Assembly: GCF_900129635.1 (NCBI RefSeq) | Contig: NZ_FSRB01000004.1 | Location: forward strand, 1-64,000 | Length of the DNA: 64,000 nt | Source of the DNA: Singulisphaera sp. GP187 | GTDB taxonomy: Bacteria > Planctomycetota > Planctomycetia > Isosphaerales > Isosphaeraceae | Direction of reading: 5' to 3' | Shown here: one piece after another, positions 8,694 through 17,683 of the stretch | Numbering within the stretch: position 1 is the first letter of the stretch | Layout: each line of letters begins with the position of its first letter | The notes under the pieces: model-generated | Told to the model about the DNA's origin: nothing | Databases searched by the model: none | Seen by the model: only the letters and a program-made list of their open reading frames with translations | Translations under genes and position numbers: made by a program

Positions 8694-11039
8694 TCACGGC
8701 TTCGCGATCTCAAAGCGGTAGACCTGGCCGTCCAGGTTGACCGTGACGGGCTCGTCGAAGGTCAGATACTGGTTCAACTCGGACTTCTGGGTCTCCGCCA
8801 GCCTGAAGAAGGCATCGCTGAACTGCTCGATGACCGTAGCTTTCGCGGCCTCCTCGGGTTTGACCGTGGAGTCGACCCAGTGCCCGTTCTTGAAGTAAAA
8901 AGTCTTCGCGCCGACCTGGCGAACCGACGGTTTCCCGTCGGCGTCCTTCGCCTGCAGATCGCTCAGCCCTGGTTGGTTGCCGTTCGGGTTGAGAGCCAGT
9001 TGAGCTTGATCCCGACGCACACTCAAGCTCCCGGCGCCAAATCCTCCCATCCCACCAAGTCGCTCGGAGCGACCAGCCAGGGGCGAACTCTCCGCGGCAG
9101 GTGTCCGCGAACTTGCCGCAGGTGCCGAAGGGTTGATCGAGAAGCTGTAGCCAGGGGCCGAGGGACGTGCCGCGTCCTGATAAAATCGCTTGGCGCCTCG
9201 CTGGTTGACGCCGCTTGCACCGTCGGTGACTTCGAGCTCGCGGAGGCTCTCGCCCGCGCGGAGCGTGTTCGCCATTCCGGCGTGCAACGTCACTCGCTCG
9301 TCGGCCAGAAACGAGGTGTACGGGGTCATGATGCCGTACTTCGTACTCAGGGAGACGAGTTCATCGATTAACTCCTTGTTCTGTCCACGGAGATCGATCT
9401 CGTCGATGATGTGGCCGACGCGACGCATCGCCCAGACCCGCTCGACGAAGTCGTAGGCCATGCCGCGGTCGGTCGAGGCGAGCTCGGCCGGGAACTCAAA
9501 GCTTCGGCGCTCACCACCAGCGCGGCCGGTCAGGCGCACGGTGGTGCGTCCCGACTGGCGGTAGCGACCGACCCAGACGAGCTGGCCCCCCTCGAACAGG
9601 TCGGGGAGATCGCGGGGGTAGGTCCGGTTGACGTCGGTGTCGGCGAGCTCGACCCGAATGTCGGTCAACACCGGGCTGGTCATCTTGGCGTAGAACCGGG
9701 AAACGTGGGACTCGATGTCGTCGTCCGGTTTGACGTATTCGCTGGTTCCGCTGTTGCCTCCGCTCAACCGGTCGAGCAAGCGTGAGTTGACGTCGTAACC
9801 GACCCCAAATGCGAAGATCCGTGCATGCTCCCGATTCGCTTTGCGGGCGCCCTCGGCGATGGCCATCTCGCCGGTCTCACCGGCCGTGGGGAGGCCGTCG
9901 GTGAGGAACAAGACATAGCTGGGTCGGGAATCATCGTGAATCATGTCCAGGGCCGATTTGAGGGCGGCGTCGATGTTGGTCGCTCCCCCTTCACGGATGT
10001 TGTCCACGAATCGATCGGCCTCGGCTCGGGTCCTCGACGTGTAGCGCTGGAGTTCCGGCTGAAAGGTCTCGACCCGATCGTCGTAGACGACGATGTTGAA
10101 CAGGTCATCGTCACGCAAGTTGTTGAGAACGAATTGAAGCGCCTTTCGCGCCTGTTCGATCTTCTTGCCTGCCATCGACCCTGAGCGGTCGAGGACGAAA
10201 ATGACCGTCTTGGGCTGAGGCTTGACGTCGGCCGCCTTGACCTGCGGACTGGTGAGCATCAGGAAATAGCCGTCGTCAGAGCCACTGGGCCGGTAGCTCA
10301 TCACCGTGGCCCCGAGTGCGCCCTCGGCCAGCGAGTAGACCAGGCGAAAGTCGTTGTTGGGAACGATGTCACGCTGTTCCAGGAGGATCCGGGCGTCGTG
10401 GTCGCCGTCGCGGCGGATGGTCGTGTCGCTGGTGGGGCTGTAGATCGACTTGATGGCGTCCCGGCTCTGGATCTGCAACACGAGCGAGAGCCGCTGGATC
10501 GGTTTGGCCGTGAATTTCTGGGTGCCGAAGGGATATGCGAACTCGACGAGGTCGCGATCGCGCTTGCAGAGCTGGGTGTAGCGCATCGTGACTTTGCGAT
10601 CGGCCCCGGGGGGGATTGGAAAGACGCTGGTCCGGAACAGGCCCCGCCCCATGTATTCGAGCAAGGCGGGATCGCGCTTGGACCGAACGATCTCCTCGTA
10701 GATTCGTCTCGCTTCGTCCTTGGGCAAGAGCCGGCCGGGGAGTTCCTTGCCGTCAACCATCAGGACGAAGTTCTGGATCGCCCCCTCCTCGGGCAACGGG
10801 AAGTAGTATTCTGACTCGAGCACGGTCGAGCCCGGGTTGTGGAACGTCTGAGCGACTTGAACCTCTGCCACCTGGTCGCGCACCTTGGCGTCGACCGTCA
10901 CTTCGCGAATTTCGTACGACCGCGCGACCGGGTGATTGGGGCGACGGTCGATCAGCAGGCCTTGCGACCAGGCGCGGTATGGCGGGGCCGTCAGGGCCAG
11001 GGCGAAGACGATCAGGTATCGTCCGACTCGAGGTTTCAT
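8694..11039 (-). CDS. VIT and vWA domain secreted protein
   Basis: The 781-residue product has a signal peptide (1-26), a VIT domain (~40-165; FHNPGSTVLESEYYFPLPEEGAI is the hallmark stretch), and a vWA domain starting near 278 with a complete MIDAS, DRSGSM at 284-289. This is the inter-alpha-trypsin-inhibitor heavy-chain layout. The C-terminal third (~590-781) is Gly/Ser/Ala-rich and ends in a small folded segment (KTFYFKNGHWVDSTV). VIT-vWA proteins bind partners through metal-dependent adhesion; here the protein would be periplasmic or surface-located. The start has a strong site, GAGGAGGG, before the ATG. It lies head-to-head with the Hsp70 operon, with 307 bases between. Confidence 0.9.
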   Translation of the reverse strand: MKPRVGRYLIVFALALTAPPYRAWSQGLLIDRRPNHPVARSYEIREVTVDAKVRDQVAEVQVAQTFHNPGSTVLESEYYFPLPEEGAIQNFVLMVDGKELPGRLLPKDEARRIYEEIVRSKRDPALLEYMGRGLFRTSVFPIPPGADRKVTMRYTQLCKRDRDLVEFAYPFGTQKFTAKPIQRLSLVLQIQSRDAIKSIYSPTSDTTIRRDGDHDARILLEQRDIVPNNDFRLVYSLAEGALGATVMSYRPSGSDDGYFLMLTSPQVKAADVKPQPKTVIFVLDRSGSMAGKKIEQARKALQFVLNNLRDDDLFNIVVYDDRVETFQPELQRYTSRTRAEADRFVDNIREGGATNIDAALKSALDMIHDDSRPSYVLFLTDGLPTAGETGEMAIAEGARKANREHARIFAFGVGYDVNSRLLDRLSGGNSGTSEYVKPDDDIESHVSRFYAKMTSPVLTDIRVELADTDVNRTYPRDLPDLFEGGQLVWVGRYRQSGRTTVRLTGRAGGERRSFEFPAELASTDRGMAYDFVERVWAMRRVGHIIDEIDLRGQNKELIDELVSLSTKYGIMTPYTSFLADERVTLHAGMANTLRAGESLRELEVTDGASGVNQRGAKRFYQDAARPSAPGYSFSINPSAPAASSRTPAAESSPLAGRSERLGGMGGFGAGSLSVRRDQAQLALNPNGNQPGLSDLQAKDADGKPSVRQVGAKTFYFKNGHWVDSTVKPEEAAKATVIEQFSDAFFRLAETQKSELNQYLTFDEPVTVNLDGQVYRFEIAKP

Positions 11040-11346
11040 GAGAGACCCTCCTCAGCGACATGACGATCCGGCGATTGCGATCGGACCTAATCGAAGAACG
11101 TGCGAACGCGACAATCCTTAGTTTCGTGGTCAATTGGCGGAAAATCCCAGCCTCTTTCTTTAGACGCGACCCGCGCGGTTGCGGTTGCCGAGATTCCTTC
11201 GAAAACGAGCGACTGCCCTCGGCCCGATTCTGCGATTACAATCAATAATTCGTTCGGCCGGACGAAGATCCAGGGCGCGTTGGTTCGACGCCTGGTTTTC
11301 GAGCCAGTCCCCATTTGCAGTGGCCCAGCCCAAGGGAGCCCTTGCC
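11040..11346. promoter_or_regulatory. Divergent intergenic region of VIT-vWA and Hsp70 genes
   Basis: This 307-base stretch must hold the promoters of both divergent transcripts. The plus-strand frame is open through it from 11179, but its translation is Arg-rich and not Hsp70-like, so I treat it as non-coding. I see no inverted repeat resembling the CIRCE element. Confidence 0.45.
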
Positions 11347-13014
11347 GTGAGCGAAGGTCTCAAGCGCGTCTTCGGAATCGATCTGGGGACAACCTACTCG
11401 GCGATCGCCTACGTCGACGAGCACGGGAAGCCGGTGATCGTTCCCAATCAGGAGAGCGAGCGCATCACCCCCTCGGTCGTGCTCTTCGACGGCGACAACA
11501 TCATCGTGGGCAACACGGCGAAGGAGTCGGCCAAGGTCGAACCGCACCGCGTCGTCTCCCGGGTCAAGCAGCACATGGGCGACCCCAACTACGTCTTCGA
11601 GCACGATGGGCAAGTCTTTAGCCCCGAAGACATCTCGTCGTTCATCCTGCGCAAGGTCGTCGGTGATGCCGAACTGGCGCTCGGCGAAGAGAAGATCACC
11701 GACGTCGTCATCACCTGCCCGGCCTACTTCGGAACGCCCGAGCGCGAGGCGACCGCCAATGCGGGACGCCTGGCCGGCCTCAACGTGCGTGCAATCCTCA
11801 ACGAGCCGACCGCCGCCGCCATCGCCTATGGGCTCGAGCAAGCGGACGATCAGACCGTCCTGGTCTACGACCTCGGTGGCGGAACCTTCGACATCACGAT
11901 GATCGAGATCAAGGATCGCCTGATCCGGGTCATCTGCACCGGTGGCGACCATCGACTCGGTGGTACCCTCTGGGACGAGGCCATCGTGATGTACCTGGCC
12001 GACCAGTTCCGCGAGCAGACCGGGCTCGACGCCGACCCGATGGACGATCCCGAAGTGCTCAACGACCTGTTCCTCCAGGCCGAGCGCGGGAAGAAGACGC
12101 TGACCCAGCGCGACAAGGCCCCGTTCCGAATCACCCACGCCGGTCAGCAAGCACGCGTTGAGCTCGAACGCGCCAAGTTTGATGAGATCACCAAGCACTT
12201 GCTCGATCGCACGCTCGAACTCACCCGCGAAATGCTGACCGATGCCAAGGGGAAAGGGCACGAGTCGTTCGATAAGATCATCCTCGTCGGCGGTGCCACG
12301 CGGATGCCCCAAGTTCGCGAGCGAATCGTCGCCGACTTTGCCAAGGAACCGGAAAGCTTCGACCCCGATGAGTCGGTCGCCAAGGGGGCCGCGCTCTTTG
12401 GACTGAAGGAGTCACTCGAAGACTCGGTCCGCGAGATCCTCGCACCCGAAGGCGGCACGGCGAACGGGGCGGCGAACGAACCAGGCTTCGAAGCGGCGTC
12501 CGAGGAACAGGTGGCCGAAGCGCTCGACCGGATCGAGAAGCAACTCGGCTTCACGCTCACCGGGCCGGTCCGTGAACTCGTCAACACCAAGATCGTCAAC
12601 GTCCTGAGCAAGAGCCTTGGGGTCGTGGCGCGCGACGAGAAGAACAAGGACGTCGTCGTGTACCTGCTCCCGCGCAACGGCGAAGTCCCGATGGAATATA
12701 GCAGTGACTTCGGCACCGACACCGCGAACCAGGCGGGCGTCGATATCCGCGTGATGGCCGGCGAACGGGACAGCCCCGAACCGCTCGACTGCATGGATGT
12801 CGGCACGGCCACGCTGAATCTTCCTCCGAGCCTGCCGGCGCGGAGCCCGATCCGGGTGAAGTTCGCCATCAACCGCGACGGTCGGCTCATCGTCACCGCG
12901 ACCGACCTCACCGGCGGGGCCTCGATCGACGTCGAGTTCGAGACCGAGGCGGTCCTGAACGCCGAAGAGGTGGCCGAGCGGTCGTCGGCCTTGCGCTTGC
13001 TAAACGTCTCCTGA
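11347..13014 (+). CDS. Hsp70/DnaK-family chaperone, lid-less
   Basis: An Hsp70 protein of 555 residues. The ATPase domain (~1-380) has FGIDLGTTYSAIAY (phosphate 1), LVYDLGGGTFDITM (phosphate 2), NEPTAAAIAYGL (connect) and IILVGGATRMPQVR (adenosine). A linker region (~385-440) is followed by a substrate-binding-like domain that lacks most of the C-terminal helical lid, about 80 residues less than DnaK. The start is the GTG at 11347 with AAGGGAG 8 bases before it; the upstream extension to 11179 has no Hsp70 character. It heads an operon whose next gene is a second Hsp70 fused to vWA. It is probably a specialised paralogue, not the housekeeping DnaK. Confidence 0.9.
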   Translation: MSEGLKRVFGIDLGTTYSAIAYVDEHGKPVIVPNQESERITPSVVLFDGDNIIVGNTAKESAKVEPHRVVSRVKQHMGDPNYVFEHDGQVFSPEDISSFILRKVVGDAELALGEEKITDVVITCPAYFGTPEREATANAGRLAGLNVRAILNEPTAAAIAYGLEQADDQTVLVYDLGGGTFDITMIEIKDRLIRVICTGGDHRLGGTLWDEAIVMYLADQFREQTGLDADPMDDPEVLNDLFLQAERGKKTLTQRDKAPFRITHAGQQARVELERAKFDEITKHLLDRTLELTREMLTDAKGKGHESFDKIILVGGATRMPQVRERIVADFAKEPESFDPDESVAKGAALFGLKESLEDSVREILAPEGGTANGAANEPGFEAASEEQVAEALDRIEKQLGFTLTGPVRELVNTKIVNVLSKSLGVVARDEKNKDVVVYLLPRNGEVPMEYSSDFGTDTANQAGVDIRVMAGERDSPEPLDCMDVGTATLNLPPSLPARSPIRVKFAINRDGRLIVTATDLTGGASIDVEFETEAVLNAEEVAERSSALRLLNVS

Positions 13015-13081
13015 ATCGTCTCCCAAGGCATTCCGATCTCGAGAACTGTTCAAGCGTACTGACTTTCAGCGGGAGTCGAGA

Positions 13082-15148
13082 ATGGCCAGCACGTTTGTCG
13101 GCATCGACCTCGGGACGACCAATTCGGTGGTGGCCTGGCGCAACACCTATGGCCGGCCCGAGGTGATCGCCAACCGAGAGGGGCAGAACATTACCCCCTC
13201 GGTGGTCTACTTCGGCACCGATCCTCCGGTGGTCGGTCAGGAGGCGAAAGAGTGGGCGCGGCTGGGCAACGACGAAATTGCCAGCTTCTTCAAACCGCAC
13301 ATGGGGAGCCCGCTCTATCAACTCCGGTTTGGCCAGCGCGACTATAACGCGAGCGATCTCTCGGCGCTCGTGCTGAAACGACTGAAGGAGGACGCGGAGG
13401 CCAAGCTCGGGCAAGTCGTCGACCGCGCGGTGATCACGGTCCCCGCCTACTTCGCCGACGCCCAGCGCAAGGCGACGATCGAGGCCGGCAACGCGGCGGG
13501 GCTCGAGGTGCTCCGGATCATCAACGAGCCGACCGCCGCCGCGCTCGCCTACGGCCTGCAACGGACCGGGACCAGTGAGACAGTGCTGATCTACGACCTG
13601 GGGGGCGGCACGTTCGACGTGACCGTCGCGCAAATCAACCCTGATGAGATCGCCGTGTTGAGCACCGCGGGCGACCACGACCTCGGTGGCAAGAACTGGG
13701 ATGACCGGATCGCCACGTTTCTTTCCGAGCGGTTCGCCGCCGATACCGGCATCGACCCGCTCGACGATCCGGTCGCCCTCAACGAGGTGCTGGTCCGGAG
13801 CGAGCAAGCGAAGTGGGCCCTCTCCGACCGCGTCACAACCCGGATCACACTGCAACTTGGGACGGAGCGGCGGAGCTATGAGCTGGCCCGCACGGAGTTC
13901 GAGAGCCTGACCTTCCCCTTGATGGACCGGACCCGGCGGCTCACCGAAGAGGCTCTCGAAGAAGCCAAGCTCGGTTGGAAACAGCTCAGCGGGGTTCTCC
14001 TGGTCGGCGGGTCCACGCGGATGCCGATGGTCCGCTCCTATGTCACGCAGATGGCGGGAGCACCGCCTCGAACCGGGGTCAACGTCGACGAGGTCGTGGC
14101 GCTGGGCGCGGCGATCCAGGCGGCCATGGAGGTGGGGCAGTCCTCGCGCGATGCCACGCCGCAGTACAGTCTCGCCGGTGCGCGTCGGGTCCATGACGTA
14201 ATGTCTCACAGCCTGGGTACGGTCGCCATCAGCCCCGACGGGTCAAGTTATCTCAACGATATCGTCATCCGCCGCAACCTGCCGATTCCGGCCGCCAACA
14301 CCAAGTCGTATCTTCATGCCACGCACGGCGGCGAAAACTCGAAGCTCGAAGTTTACATCACGCAGGGGGAAAGCGAACGGCCGTTGGATTGCACGATTCT
14401 CGGCAAATATGTTTGTTCGGGGATCCATGCCACCGACGCCGAAGTGACGATCGATCTGGATATGTCGTATGATGCCAACGGGGTCGTGCAGGTCCGCGCC
14501 GTTCAGCGCGACACCGGACAGACCCTGGCGATGGAAGTCGAGCCGGTCCCCAATGACCTGTCGTGGCTCGGCCGGCCGCCGGAGTCGATCGCTGCGCCGG
14601 GCCGGCCCGAGCCGGTGCGAGTTTACCTTTTGATGGATGTCTCGGCGAGCATGGCCGGGTTTCCCTTGGTCGAAGCCCAAACGGCCGCGCGTGAGTTCCT
14701 GGACCGGTGCGACTTCACAACCATGGAGGTCGGCCTGATCTCGTTCTCGACCCAGGTCACGCTCCAAGCCGAGGCCACCGACAACTCGAGACGAGTGCAA
14801 GCCGCGATTTCCCGGCTCGAGCCGGATAGCAGCACGAACCTGACCGACGCGATCGAACTGGCCAGCGAGAAGCTCGACGCCACCGATCGGATCCGCTATA
14901 TGGTGGTGTTGACCGACGGCTATCCCGACGCCCCCGAGAGCGCCGTGGAGAGTGCGAAGGCCGCGCGGGAGAAGGGAATCGAGATCGTGGCCATCGGCAT
15001 GGGCGACGCCGACCTCGATTATCTCCGGCGGATCGCAAGCAGTGAGCAAGGGTCGATCTTCGCGCACGCCGGCGAGCTCGTGAAGACGTTCGGTCACATC
15101 GCCCGGGTCATTGCCGAGGGAGGCCGTAGCTTGCGGAAGATCCAATGA
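13082..15148 (+). CDS. Hsp70-vWA fusion protein
   Basis: Residues ~1-385 form a complete Hsp70 ATPase domain: VGIDLGTTNSVVAWR, LIYDLGGGTFDVTV, INEPTAAALAYGL, VLLVGGSTRMPMVR. A shortened substrate-binding region follows (~385-510; SHSLGTVAISPDG, then LPIPAANTKSYLHAT). From ~513 to 688 there is a vWA domain with MIDAS DVSAS (near 518), TNLTDAI and LTDGYPD, so its metal site looks complete. The chaperone lid is thus replaced by a vWA ligand-binding module. GGGAG lies 9 bases before the ATG. The gene is 67 bases after the first Hsp70 and overlaps the following FHA gene by four bases (ATGA), so it is co-translated with it. Confidence 0.92.
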   Translation: MASTFVGIDLGTTNSVVAWRNTYGRPEVIANREGQNITPSVVYFGTDPPVVGQEAKEWARLGNDEIASFFKPHMGSPLYQLRFGQRDYNASDLSALVLKRLKEDAEAKLGQVVDRAVITVPAYFADAQRKATIEAGNAAGLEVLRIINEPTAAALAYGLQRTGTSETVLIYDLGGGTFDVTVAQINPDEIAVLSTAGDHDLGGKNWDDRIATFLSERFAADTGIDPLDDPVALNEVLVRSEQAKWALSDRVTTRITLQLGTERRSYELARTEFESLTFPLMDRTRRLTEEALEEAKLGWKQLSGVLLVGGSTRMPMVRSYVTQMAGAPPRTGVNVDEVVALGAAIQAAMEVGQSSRDATPQYSLAGARRVHDVMSHSLGTVAISPDGSSYLNDIVIRRNLPIPAANTKSYLHATHGGENSKLEVYITQGESERPLDCTILGKYVCSGIHATDAEVTIDLDMSYDANGVVQVRAVQRDTGQTLAMEVEPVPNDLSWLGRPPESIAAPGRPEPVRVYLLMDVSASMAGFPLVEAQTAAREFLDRCDFTTMEVGLISFSTQVTLQAEATDNSRRVQAAISRLEPDSSTNLTDAIELASEKLDATDRIRYMVVLTDGYPDAPESAVESAKAAREKGIEIVAIGMGDADLDYLRRIASSEQGSIFAHAGELVKTFGHIARVIAEGGRSLRKIQ

Positions 15149-16038
15149 GCGTCGCCGCCAAGCCTGTCCCGATCTCCCGGAATCGGTATGGGAACATCCG
15201 CCAGGCTTATGACCTCGCCCTGGCGGGAGCGCTCGGCGCGATCTTTGGACTCTACCTCTACGTCGAGCTCGTGCGGGCCGACTCGGTCTTGGTCCGAGAT
15301 GCCCTGGCCGGTGTCGCGATCGGCGGCACGATCGGGTTCTTCTTGAACGCCTCCGGGCCGTTTCGCGACGGGGCCTGGATCAAGCTCAGCCGCGCCTCCA
15401 CCTGGGGCGCCCTGGCCGGCGCCGCGGGGGGCGCTCTCGGACTCGTGTTCGGCGAATCCGTGATTGGCTGGTTCCAAGGGGGGCTGATCGGCCGCGCGCT
15501 CTCGTGGGCAGTCCTCGGTCTCGGGATCGGAGTCAGCCAGGGGATTGCCGATCGGTCGCGGCAGCGGCTCATCTACGGACTGATCGGCGGTGGACTCGGA
15601 GGGCTGGTTGGCGGCTACCTCTTTGAATGGCTGAGACAGGGCCTGGGCCATCGCTATAACAACAGCCTGGGCCAGGGGCTTGGCATTGTCATTCTCGGGG
15701 CCGGCCTGGGCCTTTTCCTGGCGCTGGTGGAGCAAGTCTTGAGACGGGCCTGGATCCAGGTCATCTCGGGGCGGCAAGAGGGACGGGTCTACCTGCTTGC
15801 GCGAAAGGTCTCGGCCGTGGGCCTCGACGAGCGTGCGGAGGTCGGCCTGTTTGGCGACCGCGCGGTGGCGCGACGTCACGCCGAGATTGAGTCGACCCCC
15901 CAAGGTTATGTCCTCCGCAACCATGCCCCCAGCGGCCGGACTCGCGTCAACGGCACGGTCATCGACGACACCCACGTCTTGAGCAACGGCGATCGAATCG
16001 AGCTCGGGCAGACTCTGCTCGTGTTCCGACAACGCTAG
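15145..16038 (+). CDS. Multi-pass membrane protein with C-terminal FHA domain
   Basis: The 297-residue protein has several Gly/Ala/Leu-rich membrane helices between ~22 and ~205 and a cytoplasmic-type FHA domain at ~215-297. The FHA core shows GDRAVARRHAEIE (the Arg and His that contact phosphothreonine peptides), SGRTRVNG and LSNGDRIELGQTLLVF. FHA domains bind phosphothreonine proteins, so a Ser/Thr kinase elsewhere is implied; none is in this window. Its ATG overlaps the TGA of the Hsp70-vWA gene. Three helix-rich repeats around GLGLGIGV, LIGGGLGGLVGGY and GAGLGLFLALV suggest an internally repeated membrane part. It would anchor the Hsp70 complex at the membrane (inference). Confidence 0.88.
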   Translation: MSVAAKPVPISRNRYGNIRQAYDLALAGALGAIFGLYLYVELVRADSVLVRDALAGVAIGGTIGFFLNASGPFRDGAWIKLSRASTWGALAGAAGGALGLVFGESVIGWFQGGLIGRALSWAVLGLGIGVSQGIADRSRQRLIYGLIGGGLGGLVGGYLFEWLRQGLGHRYNNSLGQGLGIVILGAGLGLFLALVEQVLRRAWIQVISGRQEGRVYLLARKVSAVGLDERAEVGLFGDRAVARRHAEIESTPQGYVLRNHAPSGRTRVNGTVIDDTHVLSNGDRIELGQTLLVFRQR

Positions 16039-16076
16039 GAGCCCGGCCGGCACCCCGGCCGTAAGTAAAAACCAAC

Positions 16077-17683
16077 ATGAATCAAAGCGGCTGGTCGCTG
16101 GAAGTGGTCCGCGGAACCGAAGTGGGTCGAAGCTACGCGCTCGACGGCGCCGCGACGGTGCTCGGGAATGCCCTCAACGGTGGCCCTGGGCTCGACCTCG
16201 GCCACCAGGAAGGGAGCAGTCCGCGGCGGATGGCCGGGCGGCAGGCGCAGATCGACCTTTCCCCCAAGGGCTGGTCGTCCGCGATCTCGACAGTCCCGGT
16301 GGCACGTTCGTCAACCGCCAACGGATCCTGCCGGGCCAAGCGATGACGCTCCAACCCGGCGATTTGATTCAGATCGGCGGTGTCCAGCTCAAGGTCGTTG
16401 CCAGGGCTCCCACGAGCTCCCCAGAGCCGCGAGCCACGCCCGCGTCTCGTAGGCCCGCCCCGGTGCCGGCGGCTCCCACAAAACCGGCGCCTCGGCCGGC
16501 GACGGCCCCCGCGGCGTCAACGCCTGCTCCACCACCGGCAGCGAATGCTCCAGGCGCGACGTCGTCCCCGGCGAAGCCTCCACCACGGCCGGCTTCCGCT
16601 CCGCCTCCACCCCCTTCGAGGCCGGTGCAGAGCGGAGCGCTTCCGATTCCGTTTGTGCTCAAGACGGGGACGTCGTGCCGGACCTGGGACGACCTGCTGA
16701 CCGTGTCGGCCCAGCGCTGGGAGGCGTTGCGCGACGAGCTCACCTCGGGCCGGCTGGCCGCCTTTTTCGCCACGAACCGGCTGGGCGATCTGGCTCCCTC
16801 GGCGGATGCCCCGGGCACTCCTGACGAGCGGTTGGACGTCTGGCTCGCCCTGCTGCCCACAACGCGGCCGAGTCTACCGGAACTCGACGTTCATCCCGAA
16901 ACCCTGACTGTCCGGGCCGTGGCGGGTGGTGGCGTGACGCGGCAAGTCCTCGCGATCACGAACACAGGCTACCGGCTGCTTCGCTCGAAACTGAGCGTTG
17001 AGCCCAGCGCGGCGGCCTGGATCCGGTTGTCGTCGGCGTTCGCGGGGACGCCCGTGGTCACGGTGGATCGCACCGAGGTGCCGCTTGAGATCGTGATCCC
17101 CGAGAACCTTGCGGCGCCGAAGCTTGGGACCGTGGTCATCGAGAGCAACGGCGGGACCCGGCGGGTGACCGTGCGGCTCGAGCGGCTCCCCGCGCCGGAG
17201 TCGATCCCCGAACTCTCCTCGGCGATCTATGGCGAGGGGGGGCCCGATCTCCTCGAACTCGTCGCGCGACAACCGACCGGCCTTCGACTCGCGCTGGGAA
17301 CCCTCGGCGGCCTCGCGGTTCGATCGCTCGTCGCGCTCGGCGGACTGCTTCCGATTGGGCTCGGCGCGACAGAAGCCCTGCCTCGCTTGCTCGGACCCGC
17401 GATTCTGTTCGCCGCGGTGGGGAGCGCGATCGGTCTGGCGCTGACCGTGAAGCGCAGGGAGGCGCGCGACCTGCCGCCGGCCGGTTTCGCCGGTGCCTGT
17501 GCGGGCGTTCTCGTCGCCGCAATCGTCGTTGCACTCGGTCGTGCCGTCGAGCCGGCCCTCGGACCGGCTCTGTCCCGTTCGCTCTGGGGCTCGGGCCTGC
17601 TCTGGGCTGGCCTTGGCGCGGGGATGGCGGGACTCTCGCTGCTGACTGCGCCCCCTCGCCCCGTCGCGGAGTCCGAATCATGA
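16077..17683 (+). CDS. FHA protein with Ig-like domain and membrane tail, frameshifted
   Basis: Two frames are needed. The first (from 16077) gives GWSLEVVRGTEVGRSYALDG, an FHA start. At the C5 run 16261-16265 the frame changes, after which GLVVRDLDSPGGTFVNRQRIL completes the FHA domain and continues to 17683. Adding one C restores a continuous 535-residue protein. Order: FHA (~1-105); Pro/Ala linker (~105-185); a helical segment (TWDDLLTVSAQRWEALRDEL, ~200-260); an Ig-like domain (ELDVHPETLTVRAVAGGG to GGTRRVTVRLE, ~265-370); and three to four membrane helices (~395-530). A similar helical plus Ig-like pair recurs in planctomycete signalling proteins. The 3' end overlaps the next gene by four bases. 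Confidence 0.8.

Noticed and set aside
11179..11346. Upstream start of the first Hsp70 gene
   Set aside because: The Arg-rich extension is not Hsp70-like, while the GTG at 11347 has AAGGGAG at a good distance.
11242..14209. Long minus-strand frames (356 and 433 residues) opposite the Hsp70 genes
   Set aside because: Shadow frames rich in Arg, Gly, Asp and Val without motifs; the plus strand is certain.
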